Assembly: GCA_037974965.1 (NCBI GenBank)
Contig: JBBPFI010000004.1
Span: 248,001-312,000, forward strand
Direction of reading: 5' to 3'
Length of the DNA: 64,000 nt
Origin: Dacryopinax spathularia
Taxonomy: Eukaryota > Basidiomycota > Dacrymycetes > Dacrymycetales > Dacrymycetaceae
Positions 41,208 to 53,808 of the stretch are shown here, piece by piece; position 1 is the stretch's first letter; the number at the start of each line of letters is the position of its first letter. The notes beneath the pieces are model-generated. The model did no database searches. It was given only the letters and a program-made list of their open reading frames with translations, and was not told the DNA's origin. The translations under genes were made by a program, and so were the position numbers.

Positions 41208-44200
41208 TCAGCGTCTCCCGCCGCCTCTCCGGTCATCCTCGTCATCACTGTACCTACGCCTCTCCCTATCCCTTTCCCTTTCTCTGTACCTATCTCGCTC
41301 CCGATCACGGTCCCGATCCCGATCACGACTATCGCCCCTCCTGCGAGGTGGCGAGTCTGGCGTCCGGCTCCGCCTGCTTTCGTCGCTCTCTCTTCTGCCG
41401 TTCCTGGCGCGGGGTGGAGGACTGTCGTCCCTTGCCCTGCGGGGAGGAGAGTCGTCAGGCCTGCGACGGGGTGGGCTATCGTCCCTCCGGCGGGGTGGGG
41501 AGTCGTCCCTGTCGTCCCTGCGCCTAGGAGGGCTGACATCCCTACGCCGAGGTGGGCTGACATCCCTATCGTCCCTACGCGCAGGCAGGCGCGAGCGAGG
41601 CGGCGAGTCCCTCCTAGGCGGAGGAGAATACCGGCTGCGGGGCGGGGGTGATCGATCCCGGTCCCTTCCATATCCGCGCTCTCTCTCCCGCTCTGGGCTC
41701 CTATCACGTTCCCGTTCCCGGTCGCGTTCCCGGTCGCGATAATCCCTCCCAGAATCCCGCCTAGGAGGGGGTGAACGCGAGTCATCTTCGTCCGAGTACC
41801 GCCTGCTCCTGCCGTTCCTCGCCGGTGGCGAGTCATGCCTCGACCTCCGAAGTGGCGAGCGGTCATCTTCCTCCGACTCATCATCGTCGTCGTCGCTGTA
41901 CCTCCTCCGGCGGTCGCGGGGAGGCGAGTCACGTCGACTGCGGCTGCGGGGCGGTGGGGTGCGGGAGTCGTCCGAGTCGTCTTCTGAATCGTCGGAGTCA
42001 TCGGAGTCTTCCTCGGAAGAATCGTCGTCGCTGTCTGTATCGGAGGAGGATGATTGGGCGTCCATCAGCGCTTTTTGTTGCTCCATGATCAGACGGGGAG
42101 CGTTCTGTCGAAGATGTGAGCAGGGACTCTATTGCCACCGGCAGTGGAACTCACCTTGAGATGCTCGCGCATCTTCTCGGTCACGATACCTAATCCAATA
42201 CTCGTAAAGTAGTTGATCGAGAACCGGGTGTTCTTGGGGTTATCAAGCGGGAACATATCCTTGAAGTACTCCTGCATCGTCGGGTCCTCAAACCTCTCCG
42301 CAAGCTTCTTCAGCCCCAGCGCTTCGCTCATCTCCTGAAGCAGGATCTTGATGAAGATCCGGCTCGAGCTGGTCGTATCGTCTTCGTTCATCTTCACGAC
42401 GCTGAACACGGCCCAGGAGATCGAGTCCGTAGCGAGTAAATGGCCGAAGAACCGGGCAATGTTCCGCAGACGGTTGGTTTCGTACCGATGGATGGTGTCG
42501 TAGTAGTTTTGGAAAGCTTGCTCGAAGGACTCGCACCAGACTCGGTTGATCTTGCAGAATCGTTCACCAATGAGACCATAGAAACTGGAGTATGACCGCT
42601 CTTGCGAACAACATTCGATAATCATGTTGCACAGTTCAATCTATACAGTGATCAGTATTGATATCAGCTGATCGTAGCCGGGGGACGCACCTCTTGACCC
42701 TCCTCGATGTTGACCTTCATCAGCTTGTGCACCGCTTCCTCGTAGCTCAACGCATTCATGATGGTCAAGTAGATGACCCTGCGCAAGTTGACGAGGTTCG
42801 TGCCCGTACGATCCTCGATCCCCTCCTTGTCGGGAACAGCCTCTTCGGCCTCTTCATCCGATTCCTCGTCCTCGTCGCTGTCACCTTCCTCGTCAGACTC
42901 ATCCTCTCCGAGAATCTCAGCCTTGATCTCCCTGTACTTTTCCTCGTTCTCGACATAGTTCGGGTCATACTTGAAGACATCTGGGAAGACGGTCAGTTAC
43001 GGTCCGGAGTTGGCCAGATCTCCAAACTTACTAAGCCCCTCTTGGATGGGCAGATCATCGTCCAGCATGATCTCGTGCGTGATCTGCTCGCTCTCCTCCA
43101 CCAAGTCCAGTCCTTCCGGGAGGTTCGGGTTGTCCTTGTACTTGTCCTTTCGAACCTGGAACAGGACCTCAATCATATACTGCACGCGCTTGTCGATCTT
43201 GCCTTCATGCAGAACAGCACGGAAGCGCTCGAAAACGCTGTTGTTCGCCCGTGGAGCCGCGTCCGCAAGGAAGGCACCGACTTCGCGCATGAATCCGACG
43301 GCGATCTCCACGCTGTCGTCGGTGGGCCGTTCCAGCAGGAGGAACAGGATCTGCAGGGCGATGAAGTCGTGGACGACTTGCTGGTTGACGAGATGGGCGA
43401 TGAACATCGTGGTCGAGATGCAGACGGCCTTGTCATTCCGTTTGAAAGCGCGACGGAACTGGCTGAGTAATCGGTATACGAGAAGCTCACCAACTTGAGG
43501 GAGCTTGGTGTTAATGATCGCAGTGAGCGCCGCGAAGACCGGCGTGAATGGCAGGGATGATGCTTGCGCTTTCATGATGCTCCTGCAGAACAACCCTCTT
43601 CCACGAATCAGGTTCTCGGCAAAGAGCTCCGGTACGACATGCTTGATGTTCGTGACGTTGACTCGGTTGACAATACCGGTGATGCTCTTCCTCAACGCGT
43701 CCCAGGATAGACGCTGATACTCAGCGCTGCTCTTGTCTTGCGCAGCTGCTGCTTGGAGTGCTCTCAGACGCGCTGGCGGCATGTAAACACCTCCAGAGCG
43801 ACTGTTGATGAGCTTTTGGAATTCGGCCTGCGCATCGAAGCCATCGTCCTTCTTAGCAACCTGCATCTCCTTCCCCTTCTCGCTTTCTTGGAGCTCTCGC
43901 TCAGCTTGCTGGATTGCTAACGCTCGTTCTCGTTCACGTCGACGAACAGGATCGGTATCGATTACTCGAGGGACCTCAATGTGCACCCCCCGAGTTTGAG
44001 GGGAAGGTGGACGAGGGCTGCGAGACCGTCGGCGCCTACTCACAGGTTCATCGCGCGTAGGTGAGGGCGTGGACCTGCAAACCCGAGAATTCCGCAGTTA
44101 GTGTTGCATTCCTGACAGACTAAAGGGTCGCGAAGTAAAAATAGGACGCACCTCTTGCGCTTCAGTCCGGATGCCTCTGGACGGTCATCCATTTGTCTGA

Positions 44201-44216
44201 CAGCAACGTCGGCCAT
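41208..44216 (-). CDS. cwc22: Pre-mRNA splicing factor CWC22 (nucampholin)
   Basis: Five exons: 44216-44152, 44074-43032, 42980-42691, 42640-42155, 42104-41208; 2781 nt, 926 residues. An N-terminal basic/RS stretch is followed by [12 protein letters not shown] and the MIF4G domain ([33 protein letters not shown]). An acidic linker ([20 protein letters not shown]) comes next. Then the MA3 domain starts with [20 protein letters not shown] and contains [16 protein letters not shown]. The last ~290 residues are an SR/SP/RD-repeat domain (SPPRRR units). CWC22 belongs to the Prp19-associated spliceosome, is needed for the catalytic steps, and loads eIF4A3 for exon-junction complexes. That fits an intron-dense genome. 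The long RS domain is as in metazoan CWC22 and absent from the yeast protein. Confidence 0.96.
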
Positions 44217-44502
44217 TGTAGCTTTGTATGGGGTATTTTGTCGGTTTGGTGATGAGAGCGCGCGTTGGTGACTTCAATGCCGACTGTTGAGGTTCAGGGT
44301 GGCGAACGGCATCAGAGTCGGTTGGCGCGCGTTTAGGGCAGGCCGCGTGGCCCCGAAAAGGTGCTCCCTGCCCCGTCCTACACTCGTTCTGATGCAGGTT
44401 CGGCATGAATTATTCGCTATGTAAGATGGCTGTTATTACAACATTGTGTGCTTGCGGTCAAAGTACAATGGGGATAAACATATGTGAGAACGAGATGAAC
44501 TG

Positions 44503-47500
44503 TCAATCCAAGCTTAACTTGCCACCAAATCTACGTCGCACGACCTCGTCTAGTCTGCTCTTTACACCCTTGAACGCCTCCCACCACAGCTTCCCAGCCC
44601 TCCTACCCGTATTCTCCTCCCATTTCGTACCTAGGAGATGTTTCCACCACTGCATGACCAGAACAGCCTTCTCCGTACCTGTATCCGTCTCCACACACTT
44701 AACTAAGAAGTCGCTTATCCGCTTGAGATCCTTGTCGTGAGGTCCCGATTCGACCCCGGACAGGAACCATTGCTCAATGAGGTCGCGGATTGCGGATGGT
44801 TCGGTGGTCTTGCTCAAACCCGGCTCTGGGGCGAAGTTTGCTTTGTATATCGGGCGACGACGGGCAGGCACGGAAGGAGAACGCGATTCTCGTACCGCTT
44901 TCGTTGGCTTAGGGACTATGGCTCGAGGCGGTAGGTTCAGCAGACCTCGCTGGGCTGCCAGTTGCTCTCGCTGCAAGTCGCCAGGTAATGCACGGAAAAC
45001 GTCTGGATCGATTTGCAGCTCTTGAAGCTCCTCGTCGGTGATCTCCACCTGTTGAAGAGGAGCAGGCTCGCGTTTCTTGAAGATCGAGTACTTGGCCGAT
45101 GACTGACCACCAGCATTTCGCTTTGGCGCGAGTTGTCGAGTGATGTGCTTCACGTCAGGCGGACTTCGGACAGCTTTAGATGGTGAGCGGTCAGACGGAC
45201 CCGCTTGAGGTGGCTCGGACGCTGGTCGGGGCCTTTTGCGAGCATACTCTTGCTCCAGTTCTGCGCGGATATCCGGAGGCAGAGCCTCTAGGACAGACTG
45301 ATCGAGCTGAGTGAACGAAGGGAGGTCGTGCTCTTCCTGCATAGGCTCCACTTTGGGCGCAGTTACTGACTTCTGCGCGTCCACCTCAACTGACACAATG
45401 GGCGGTGCAACAGCGGGTTCGGCGGCATTCTCTTCAACTTTTGATGGATTGGCATGGTCGCTCGGTTGCTCGGCGACATGCGCCGGCGCAGTACGATCTC
45501 GTTTTGACGGGCTCGCAACTTTCTGGAAAGCCAATATGCCCTGGCCAGCTCCCGCTGGTGCTTCTCCTCCCAGCCCACCCTCCAGCTTCTGGATCTGGAT
45601 CCCTAACCCGCGCAACTCCTGAGAATCGAAGCCGAAGCTTTTCAGTAGCTTCCAAGCCTCTTCACCAATAATGTCGGCATCGTCCGTCGCAGCTCCGCCT
45701 TTCGCGCTAATGGGAGCTGACTTGCTGAACGAATCGCATATACCGTGACCCATGAATTTCGGCGCTTCCACCGGTGCGTCCGGATGTCGCTTCATGACTT
45801 TCAAAGTCATAAGCCGGCCTTTCATGTTCACGTTCTTCAGACGACGAGAAACTTCCCGACCCAAATCGCGCATGAATCGCTCAGCTTGTTCGTCTGTCTC
45901 GAATCGTATACCATACTGGCGAATTGTCAGTTCAACCATGCGGTCGATTGGAACGGAAAGGCCTACATTGACTTCCGCGGAGACCGACTTCCGAGGCTTG
46001 TGGGATTCGAGTTGCGCATGATCGATACCCCGAGCAGCATTGAACAGCTTTTCTCCCATCTTCGGCCCGAAGAGCTTCTGAAGGGCGGCTTTTGGCTGTT
46101 TGGCCAACTCGCCGACTTTCGTGATTCCTAGGTTGCTTTCCATCCTCTCCCGAATGCTCCATCCAACACCATGCAGATCACCGATATCAAGGTCTTCCAA
46201 TAGTGGTTCGACATCCTCGGCAACTAGATGATACGAGCCGGCTGGCTTTGCCTTTCTTGTGGCTAATCGCGCAAGGAGAATGTTGTGGGAGGCCCCTATG
46301 CTAACTGGCCGGATCATGAGTAGGAGATAGAGGGGAGATTCATAGGAACATACTCTCGCATCCAGTAGACTTCCGCACATCGTCGCGGATTACCTCGGCA
46401 AGCTCTTTCACATAGTCAACGGGTTTGCCATCACCATCCACGCGAGGAGCGAGCCGGGCCCGAGCGATGGCATTGCTCACCTCAATGAGCGCTTCATCCA
46501 CCGAGACAGCCTGAACATCATCCGCATGCGCCATGAGGATAGTGTAGAACTTGAGGGAGAAGTCCTTATACCTGTATATGGGTCAGCACGTGTAGGCGGT
46601 GCAAGTTAGTCGACGATTACTTTTCGAACTCGTACGGGACCGTTTCCACTTCGGGGCATAGTTTGCGCGCCTGTCCCAAACTGGGCGAGATGAGGCTCTG
46701 CTCAGGTAATCGATTATTCATAACGTACCTCATACCATTCTTGATGCCGAACTTCCTCGCTTCATAACTAGCGCTCGCAACTTCGCTCGTGCTGGACCCT
46801 AACCGTCCGCCGCCTTCGACGACAGCCTTTCCTTGAGAATGGCATACCACTACGGGTTTTCCCTTGAGATGTGGGCGATCGGTCAAACTCGCAGCGACGA
46901 AGAACGAGTCGAAGTCGCAATGCATGATCACGCGGTCTTCGGGTCGAACTCTACCCTTGCCGTCCACTCTCGCTTTGCCCTCTGGCAGCAAATGACCGAC
47001 CATGCTCACGCCCTTATCGGGTCCATCTTGTCTCGCCCGAGATCTGTCGTCCTCAACCTTGGCTTGAGCCTTCGCTACCAGCTCTTTAAGTTCCGCCTTC
47101 CACGTGCTGAGATGATGCAGCCTGGACTGTTTATAGAAACCTTCGATGAACTCTGCACCTTTGGCTGAGGTATGTTCCGCAGCCCAACTCCGGTCTTTCA
47201 TGAGGCGGGCGGCATTCGGATTGGACTCGTGAGCGGCATAAGCCGGTATATGGGAGGCGGCCTCAAGAGTGACCGGATCCGTCGAGTAATAGACGGTGGT
47301 AGACGGACTCTTCTTGGTAGGGCTTTCAACACTTCTCGAAATCGCAACAAATGGCGAGTCGGAAATGGGCCGCCTCTGCTTCGAAGGTGTTTGTGGGCCG
47401 CTCAGAGCGTCCATCAGACTCACGCTCCCTGCCGGCTCCCCTAATGCTAGTTGAGGCTCTTCCACTTCATCCGCAATGTTTGACATAACAACAGCTTGCG

Positions 47501-48638
47501 GTTCGGCGGCGGAGTTAACACCCACAGGTTGAGCATCGTTCACAACAGGAGCAGAGTTGTTAGGCGACGTCGGCAAAGCATTGGCCGCATCCACGGATGG
47601 AAGAGTTTGGGCATTCGTTTCTGAGCTTGAGGAGGGAGGCGCGATGGTCGCTCTCGAACCGCATGCTTCTTCCGCTCGATGGACATGCCGACTAGCGGAT
47701 GGCATTGCTGTGGGACTTCGTTGCACGGTACGCCTTGCCTGAGTTTGGAATCCCTCAAACAAGCTTTTCTGAGCAGTTCGGGTCCCCTGAGCTTCGTCCA
47801 CGCGATCCAACTCGCTGGTGTGCAGAATGAAGTCTCGCCATGATAGCAGCCTACCCGCCTCGACGCTCCTCGTGATCCATTCTGGCGTGACGATCTTCAT
47901 GTGCTTGAATTCCAACACCTTTGCCGGTGTCAAGTTGGATGCGACAACATGGGTGCTACATGCGAATCAAGCCAAAATTAGCATGGGAACGCGTGGCGAT
48001 GAAGAAGGCGTCATACGTACACTAGGCCTTTCTTATCCAGATATGCGTGATAGGTGCCGCCGTGCTGCGTGATCATAGACCGAAGAACTTGGACGGAGGG
48101 CACAGTGAATCCGTTGATCTGGAACCAAAAGTGTCAAAGCGGTTTCCCAAATGATGGTACACTGAAAGAAACGTACATGAATAGCCAGACCCCTGAAGAT
48201 CTTCGGCTTGTGGGCATGGCCGGTCGCCTCATCCCGCTCTTCTATCTCGCTATTCTGGATCTGCGACTTTGCTCGCTTCCTACGCATATAGTCGCCGAAT
48301 CCATTGAACTTGCTAGCACCATATACGTCCGGATCAAGATACGTTCCGGCTTCTTCCTCGTCGCCATTGAGATGAATAATAGATTTGAGCGACCCATAAC
48401 CGTATGAGAGGCGCTCGTCCAGCGGGCTGGGGCTACGAGCAGGCGAAATCGACCGAGATCTCTTCGTTCCCCTTGGTCCCTCCTCTTCAGCCACGGAGAC
48501 GAGTTGCCCTAGGTCCTCGGCTTTGACTGTGGTCGGCGGGGTGTCGCCCGGCAGAACGGCCCTGGCCAACGCTTCGAGGAAGGTAGGGTCGTCCGAACCA
48601 AACAGGTCAGAGGACTGAGAAGGCAGCTCTTCATCCAT
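44503..48638 (-). CDS. rev1: DNA repair polymerase REV1
   Basis: Five exons: 48638-48177, 48118-48021, 47955-46621, 46571-46354, 46304-44503; 3915 nt, 1304 residues. Start ATG 48638 is the first in-frame ATG; the frame is open a little further without one. The BRCT domain (IFRGLAIHINGFTVPSVQ ... VTPEWITRSVEAGRLLSW) is assembled across three exons. A ~230-residue disordered spacer leads to the Y-family polymerase core: IMHCDFDSFFVAASL, ASYEARKFGI, the catalytic SVDEALIEVS, GASHNILLARLATRKAKP and VGWSIRERM. Two ubiquitin-binding motifs follow (DQSVLEALPPDIRAEL and DPDVFRALPGDLQREQL). A C-terminal REV1-interaction domain ends the protein (RDLIEQWFLSGVESGPHDKD). It inserts dCMP opposite abasic or damaged G and scaffolds translesion polymerases. 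Confidence 0.96.
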
Positions 48639-49795
48639 CTGTCTGCAGCTGGCCAAGGCGGAGATTCCGGACGTCCTCCGTGTGGTGTCGCAGAGTGAAC
48701 CGTATGCAAGAGGACGCACCGAACCGCACACGATGACTGGACGTAAGGAGGACGCGCGGTGGCGTTTTACCGGTCAGGGACGCGCTTCGCCTGCCGCGGC
48801 GCGGTGGAGGCAGACGTCAAGCTTGTTGTTGTCTTTCGGCCACCGCTGGTCTGTTTCTCAACCGCGCTGCAGGTAAAGCTGTGTAAACTGCGTCATGGCA
48901 ACGACGCAAAACCAAATCAGCGAGAAGTGCTTATGAGACGACCACCGATACAGTGGTCAGCATCCCTCATGGCTAGGCTCCAACCTCAATTTCGGATGCG
49001 CGAGAGCCTAGCGAAGAAGCCGCCACATCGGTATCTTGTTGTCTCCGTTAGGAGAAATCAAGCTGTCCAATCTCTGCTGATGCTATTCTCGGGCACTTTC
49101 AACCTACCCTGGACGCGTGTCGACATTCCATGGAGGCTACGCGTCTTCTAGATGTTGCAGATGGCGTGTGTTTTTTACTTCGGACCCTCAAACGTGCAGG
49201 AGATCCCTATCCTCGTTCTTGATCGGAGACGTCGTCTGAGCTGATTTCCAAGTCACTGTCTACTGCGCTTGCCCGACTACCGTCTCTCCGAGGGTGCACT
49301 TCCTGCCAACCGTACTCCTGTCGAGCGGGAGGCTGCGGATGGACTCTATCCGCGTTCCCGCCGTCTGTTCTGCGCGTCTCCGACGCGAGCCCACCCCGGA
49401 TTCCGAACCTTGGGCAGCATGCTCTTCGGGAATTTTCCATTTGGGCTGGATCCGGTTCCCAAAAAGGCCATGTCCCTGCCTTCTTTTGGTGACTTGATTG
49501 TTCGCCCTGCTCTTTTGCGCGCTGCCGTCGCGCGTTATTATGCTCGACGGGTGTCGATCGTGTCGTAACCATGCAGACGCCCCTAATTCTTGCATCCTGG
49601 AATTGGGGACTGTTTGGATGGTGATCGGGGGTTCTTTTCTAGTCACAAATCCGTGCGGAAAGCTCGTCTACCTCCCCCTCACTTCAGTCCGTTTCGCGCA
49701 TATAAAGGAGGCCCGATCCACTCGTTCCTGCCAAGCACCAGCTCCTCCTCGCACACTCTTTCGCTCTTTATTTCGCTCAAACTTCCTATCGTGCT
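48639..49795. promoter_or_regulatory. Divergent promoter region with TATA box
   Basis: 1157 bp between the start codons of REV1 (minus) and the first GH26-like gene (plus). TATAAA at 49701-49706 lies 90 bp before the glycosidase ATG. Frames inside (up to 171 residues) are not supported. Confidence 0.55.
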
Positions 49796-51018
49796 ATGTC
49801 TCAATTACTCATTCTCGCGCTCTGCGCTTTCTGCGTCTCCGCACTTCCTCTCTCCACCGAACTCTCCGACAGCACCACTGTCGAGAAGAGGTGGCCGCAA
49901 TATATTTCGGAAGGCGCAATGGTTATCAACTGGTACGCGTACTTCTCATGCCCATATCACTTGCTAACGCAATGCTGCAGGATTGGACTCGGATTCCTGC
50001 CCGACTTCGATAGCAGCAGTGTCAGCGAGCTCAACAACGCGCTTCCCCTCCCTATGGCTGTCGTGGGTGACTACATCCCCATCAGCTCGGACGATACCTC
50101 CCTCGGCGGCTTCTGGTATCACTACAACGACATCGTCTCGCAAGATGTCAAGCCTGTCTACATGGCGACTATCGAGCTCACCAACGGCCTATACGACTTC
50201 GAGTCCTGGCAAGCGGACGTCATCTCGAAAGCCATGGCCAACCTGAACAACGCTGGCGTGCAGGTCTGGGTTCGCTTCGCCTACGAGATGAACGGTTGCC
50301 CGGCCTGGAATGCCTGGGGCTGCGATCCGAACGGTTTCATGCAGGCTTGGAATATCATGGCGAGTTCGCTGCACTACTGGGCACCCGAATCCAAGATGCT
50401 TTGGAGTCCCAACATCGATACCGACAACAACGACTACGGAAACTACGACCAATACTATCCTGGAGATGATACGTGAGTCGCAATCTATTCTTGCGATAGG
50501 CTTCCTCTGAACCGATGAATAGCGTCGACCTGGTCGGACTTTCCTTCTACTCCTTCGGCGTTAATCAGCAAGACAATACTGCTCCGGCAAACAACCTTTT
50601 CACTCAGACAGCATGGCCTTTCTACCAGAAGGTAAGCAAAGCTTCATCCTTCTCGTTCGCTCCAATGCTGATATGCGAGCAGTACTCCGAGTGGACTGGA
50701 AAGCCGTTCGTCCTTGCTGAGACGTCGGCTGCATACCACTACTATACCGGCACCCAGGTGGCTGCTTACGGCGGATCCAGCGAAGTAGTCATCAAGTCAG
50801 CTTGGATGAATCAGATTCTCGGCTGGAACGCACATGAAACGGTTCGTATCTTTTGTTATTGACAATTGACCGGTTCTGACCAGCCCCAGTTCCCTAATAT
50901 GGTCGCTGCCGTCTGGTTCAACTACGAGAAGGACGAACGTGACCAGACAATCGACTACCGCGCGTTGCTCGGTAACTCTGCGGTGCAGAATATGGTCTGG
51001 GACCTCAAGAACTGGTGA
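49796..51018 (+). CDS. Secreted GH26-like glycoside hydrolase, paralogue 1
   Basis: Five exons: 49796-49932, 49981-50472, 50523-50631, 50683-50841, 50890-51018; 1026 nt, 341 residues. Signal peptide QLLILALCAFCVSALP, then a short propeptide ending in VEKR, a Kex2-type site. The domain has the glycosidase motif VWVRFAYEMNGCPAWNAWG, where Glu is the likely acid/base, and a second carboxylate segment GKPFVLAETSA as likely nucleophile. This is the pattern of GH26-type (beta-mannanase) TIM barrels. VAAVWFNYEKDERDQTIDYR closes the barrel. Role inferred: secreted breakdown of mannan or a related beta-glycan. The exact substrate cannot be read from sequence. Tandem copy at 52516. Confidence 0.8.
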
Positions 51019-52515
51019 TTGGCTGTGCCGACCGTTTCGTTTCTTTCTCGCTTTCCTTTCTCTGGGTTTTAGTGATGCTTAGTTCTGTGTTGTACTCTTA
51101 TCGAAACCGCTCGATGCGGCTGATACCCCCACTTTGTTGTAGATTTTAGTCAATTCGCAATACCGCGTGATTATCGCACGTTTCCCACGCAGCTTCCAGC
51201 ATGGTCCAACGGCGCACTGGATATCGGGGTATTGTTCTCATGCCAGGCTGAGGCATTACGTCCGAGTCACTGAATGTCCCCTTGTGGTGGAATGCAAGAG
51301 GTCACTGCCACCAGGGCCAGAACGGCCCGTGGCGTTTCATTCAGGGCTCACACGTGGAACTTTTCGGGCAGTCTAATGCCTCGCGCGCGTTATCGTGCGC
51401 CCTCTTTCTTTCCACTTCTCCTCGAACGTTTCGCACCCCTGTTTGCATGCATCCCCGGCTACCCTGGCATTGTAAACGGCTGACAGGCGGATCATTCGCA
51501 AACGTGAACAGTGCTTGGCGGCCTACCCGGGTCTGAGGGAAGTGCCCGACGCGTCTCGAAGGGCCTCTTGCCCTCGAGCTCTCGCATACATGCTGCCCTT
51601 TACTTCGCCTGCCGATTGCCGTCTGGCCAATTCCGGGACATCCACCCTCCTCGCATGCTGGCAGCTCGTCAAATTAGCGGTCTGCACGCGCTCACTGTCG
51701 ACTGCTACATAATCTTGCCAACAATTCTGCTTTTTAAGGTCGCTTCGGGTATTCGGAGAAGGGGATAAAATTTCGGACCCTAAAATTCCGCACCCTGGAA
51801 ACACGTCGACGCGTTCGATCACGGTCGCGCCCGCATACAGTTCAGTACACGTCTGGCATGTATGCCCGCCGGCCTTTGGAATGCGCGCCTGTTGTGCGCT
51901 TGTCTTGCTCAGCACCTCCTCCGCCCGATATCCGTATGGTCGCAACTCCTGGCTTGTGTCTCTCTTCTGCCTGCCCAGCAGAACGTGGTTTCGCCGCAGA
52001 CTCCCTGCCCGGCTGCTGCTGACTGGGCCGACCGCTTCTCCTCAATGCTGCTGCGACTTCGGGGTGCTTGATGCACGCTCTGCTAGCTTATGGCTCTGCC
52101 GGACTCGTTCTCACCCTCGTTCGTGTCCTCGCTGGCGACCGCACGCCCATCTGGTGAACTCTGTCCGCTTGCACCCCTTTTGGCGAACTATAGACCATCA
52201 TGCGTGAGTTTCGGGGTGAGAACGTGCTGCTTCGAGCAATGCGAGCTTTTTGTGCAAAACCCCGCGGTTTTCACTTCCGACGGGTTTTGAGGGCACCCAA
52301 ACTCGGTCTGTGCCTATGCCCCAGGTTCTCAATGGCCATCAAACGAGTTCCGGGGTGAGAGCATTGTAAGAAACAGCATTCACCCCCAAACTTTTCCAAA
52401 TGCCTGGGAGAGGTATATATGCCCCGGAGGGGTGTTGGGTTTCGAGAGTAGCGACACTTGCCGCCTCTATTCCCCCTTCGTGTGCATATTTCGGTCTACA
52501 TTTTACCTGGGTTTC
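51019..52515. promoter_or_regulatory. Intergenic with TATA box of GH26-like paralogue 2
   Basis: 1.5 kb between the tandem glycosidases. GGTATATATG at about 52412-52421 lies ~100 bp before the second ATG. No coding sequence recognised. Confidence 0.6.
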
Positions 52516-53583
52516 ATGATGTTCTCCACGGTCTCCCTTCTCCTTTCGGCGCTCGCGGCCGTCTCCGCTCTCCCGGTCGATACCGCTTCTTCCACTCTCG
52601 TCAAGCGCGGTTCATGGGGTATCTCCGATTCTGCTCTTTCCAGCAATGGGTGCGTTCGAATTTCCTGCTTGTATGCACTCACAACTGACCGTTTCCTTAG
52701 GATCGGCATTGGCTTCCTCCCTGACTTCGACATCTCCTCCGTCAGCTCGCTGAACGCGATGCTCCCCGCCGGCATGGCCGTCGTCGGTGACTACGTGCCC
52801 ATCAGCTCGTCCGACAAGTCCCTCGGCGGCGAACAATGGCACAAGTCGGACATCAAGTCCCAGTCCACCAAGCCCGTGTACATGGCGACGATCCAGCTCT
52901 CGAACGGGCTCTACGACTTCGACTCCTCCCAAGCCGACACGATCTCGTTCGCCATGAAGGAGCTCACCGACGCCGGTGTGCCCGTCTGGGTCCGGTTCGG
53001 ATACGAGATGAACGGCTGCCCAGCGTGGAACGCGTGGGGCTGCGACCCCTCGGGGTTCAAGCAAGCCTGGGGCATCATGGCCAGTTCCCTTCGGGCAAAC
53101 GCACCCAGCGCCAAGCTCCTCTGGAGTCCGAATATCGACAATTCCGGCTCAGACGGCCAGGGGAACTACGCCGACTATTACCCCGGTGACGAGTCTGTCG
53201 ACCTGGTCGGCCTGTCGTTCTACTGGTTCGGCGAGGGCCAGCAGGAGAACACCGTCGCCCCCGGCGGGCTCTTCACGTCCACCGCAGCGCCGTTCTACGA
53301 CACCTACTCCGCAGCCAAGGGCAAGCCGTTCGTCCTCTCCGAGTCGTCTGGCGGGTATCACTACTACACGGACAGCACGACTGCCGCCTCAGGAGGAGCG
53401 AGCGAGTACGACATCAAGACTGACTGGCTGAACCAGATCGCGGGCGCGGACACGAAGGCCAGGTTCCCTAATATGATCGCGGCCGTCTGGTTCAACTACG
53501 AGAAGAACGAGAGGGACCAGACGATCGATTATCGTGGTCTGGGGGGCAACTCGGCCGTGCAGGGCGCGTTTGCTGCTCTCTAG
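52516..53583 (+). CDS. Secreted GH26-like glycoside hydrolase, paralogue 2
   Basis: Two exons, 52516-52649 and 52701-53583; 1017 nt, 338 residues. Two adjacent ATGs at 52516 and 52519 both precede the signal peptide (FSTVSLLLSALAAVSALP). The propeptide ends in LVKR. VWVRFGYEMNGCPAWNAWG and KPFVLSESSGG carry the two catalytic carboxylates; VAAV is IAAVWFNYEKNERDQTIDYR. The protein is very similar to paralogue 1, and the first intron is at the same position and phase. The three later introns of paralogue 1 are absent. Its codons are markedly more G/C-ending, suggesting higher expression. Confidence 0.83.
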   Translation: MMFSTVSLLLSALAAVSALPVDTASSTLVKRGSWGISDSALSSNGCVRISCLYALTTDRFLRIGIGFLPDFDISSVSSLNAMLPAGMAVVGDYVPISSSDKSLGGEQWHKSDIKSQSTKPVYMATIQLSNGLYDFDSSQADTISFAMKELTDAGVPVWVRFGYEMNGCPAWNAWGCDPSGFKQAWGIMASSLRANAPSAKLLWSPNIDNSGSDGQGNYADYYPGDESVDLVGLSFYWFGEGQQENTVAPGGLFTSTAAPFYDTYSAAKGKPFVLSESSGGYHYYTDSTTAASGGASEYDIKTDWLNQIAGADTKARFPNMIAAVWFNYEKNERDQTIDYRGLGGNSAVQGAFAAL

Positions 53584-53808
53584 GTGGGCTGCGGATCCTG
53601 GAGTATGTAGAGCGAGGGCGCTGGACGCCGGGGAGTTTTTCATTATTTGGGTTTCATGTGTGGTTCTGGCTTTGGTTGGGTCGAGCGGTGTATCCACTAG
53701 TAATCCTACACGCATACGCATAGAGAATCTAATCCCTTCGCATCCACATCCTCACCTCGCCTCCAGTACCCTCTTGCTCCCTTCCTCCCTTCCCCTCGAG
53801 AAGTCCAC

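Noticed and set aside
41099-42001. 300-residue minus-strand frame rich in Gly/Thr/Arg
   Set aside because: Out-of-frame shadow of the SR-repeat exon of CWC22.
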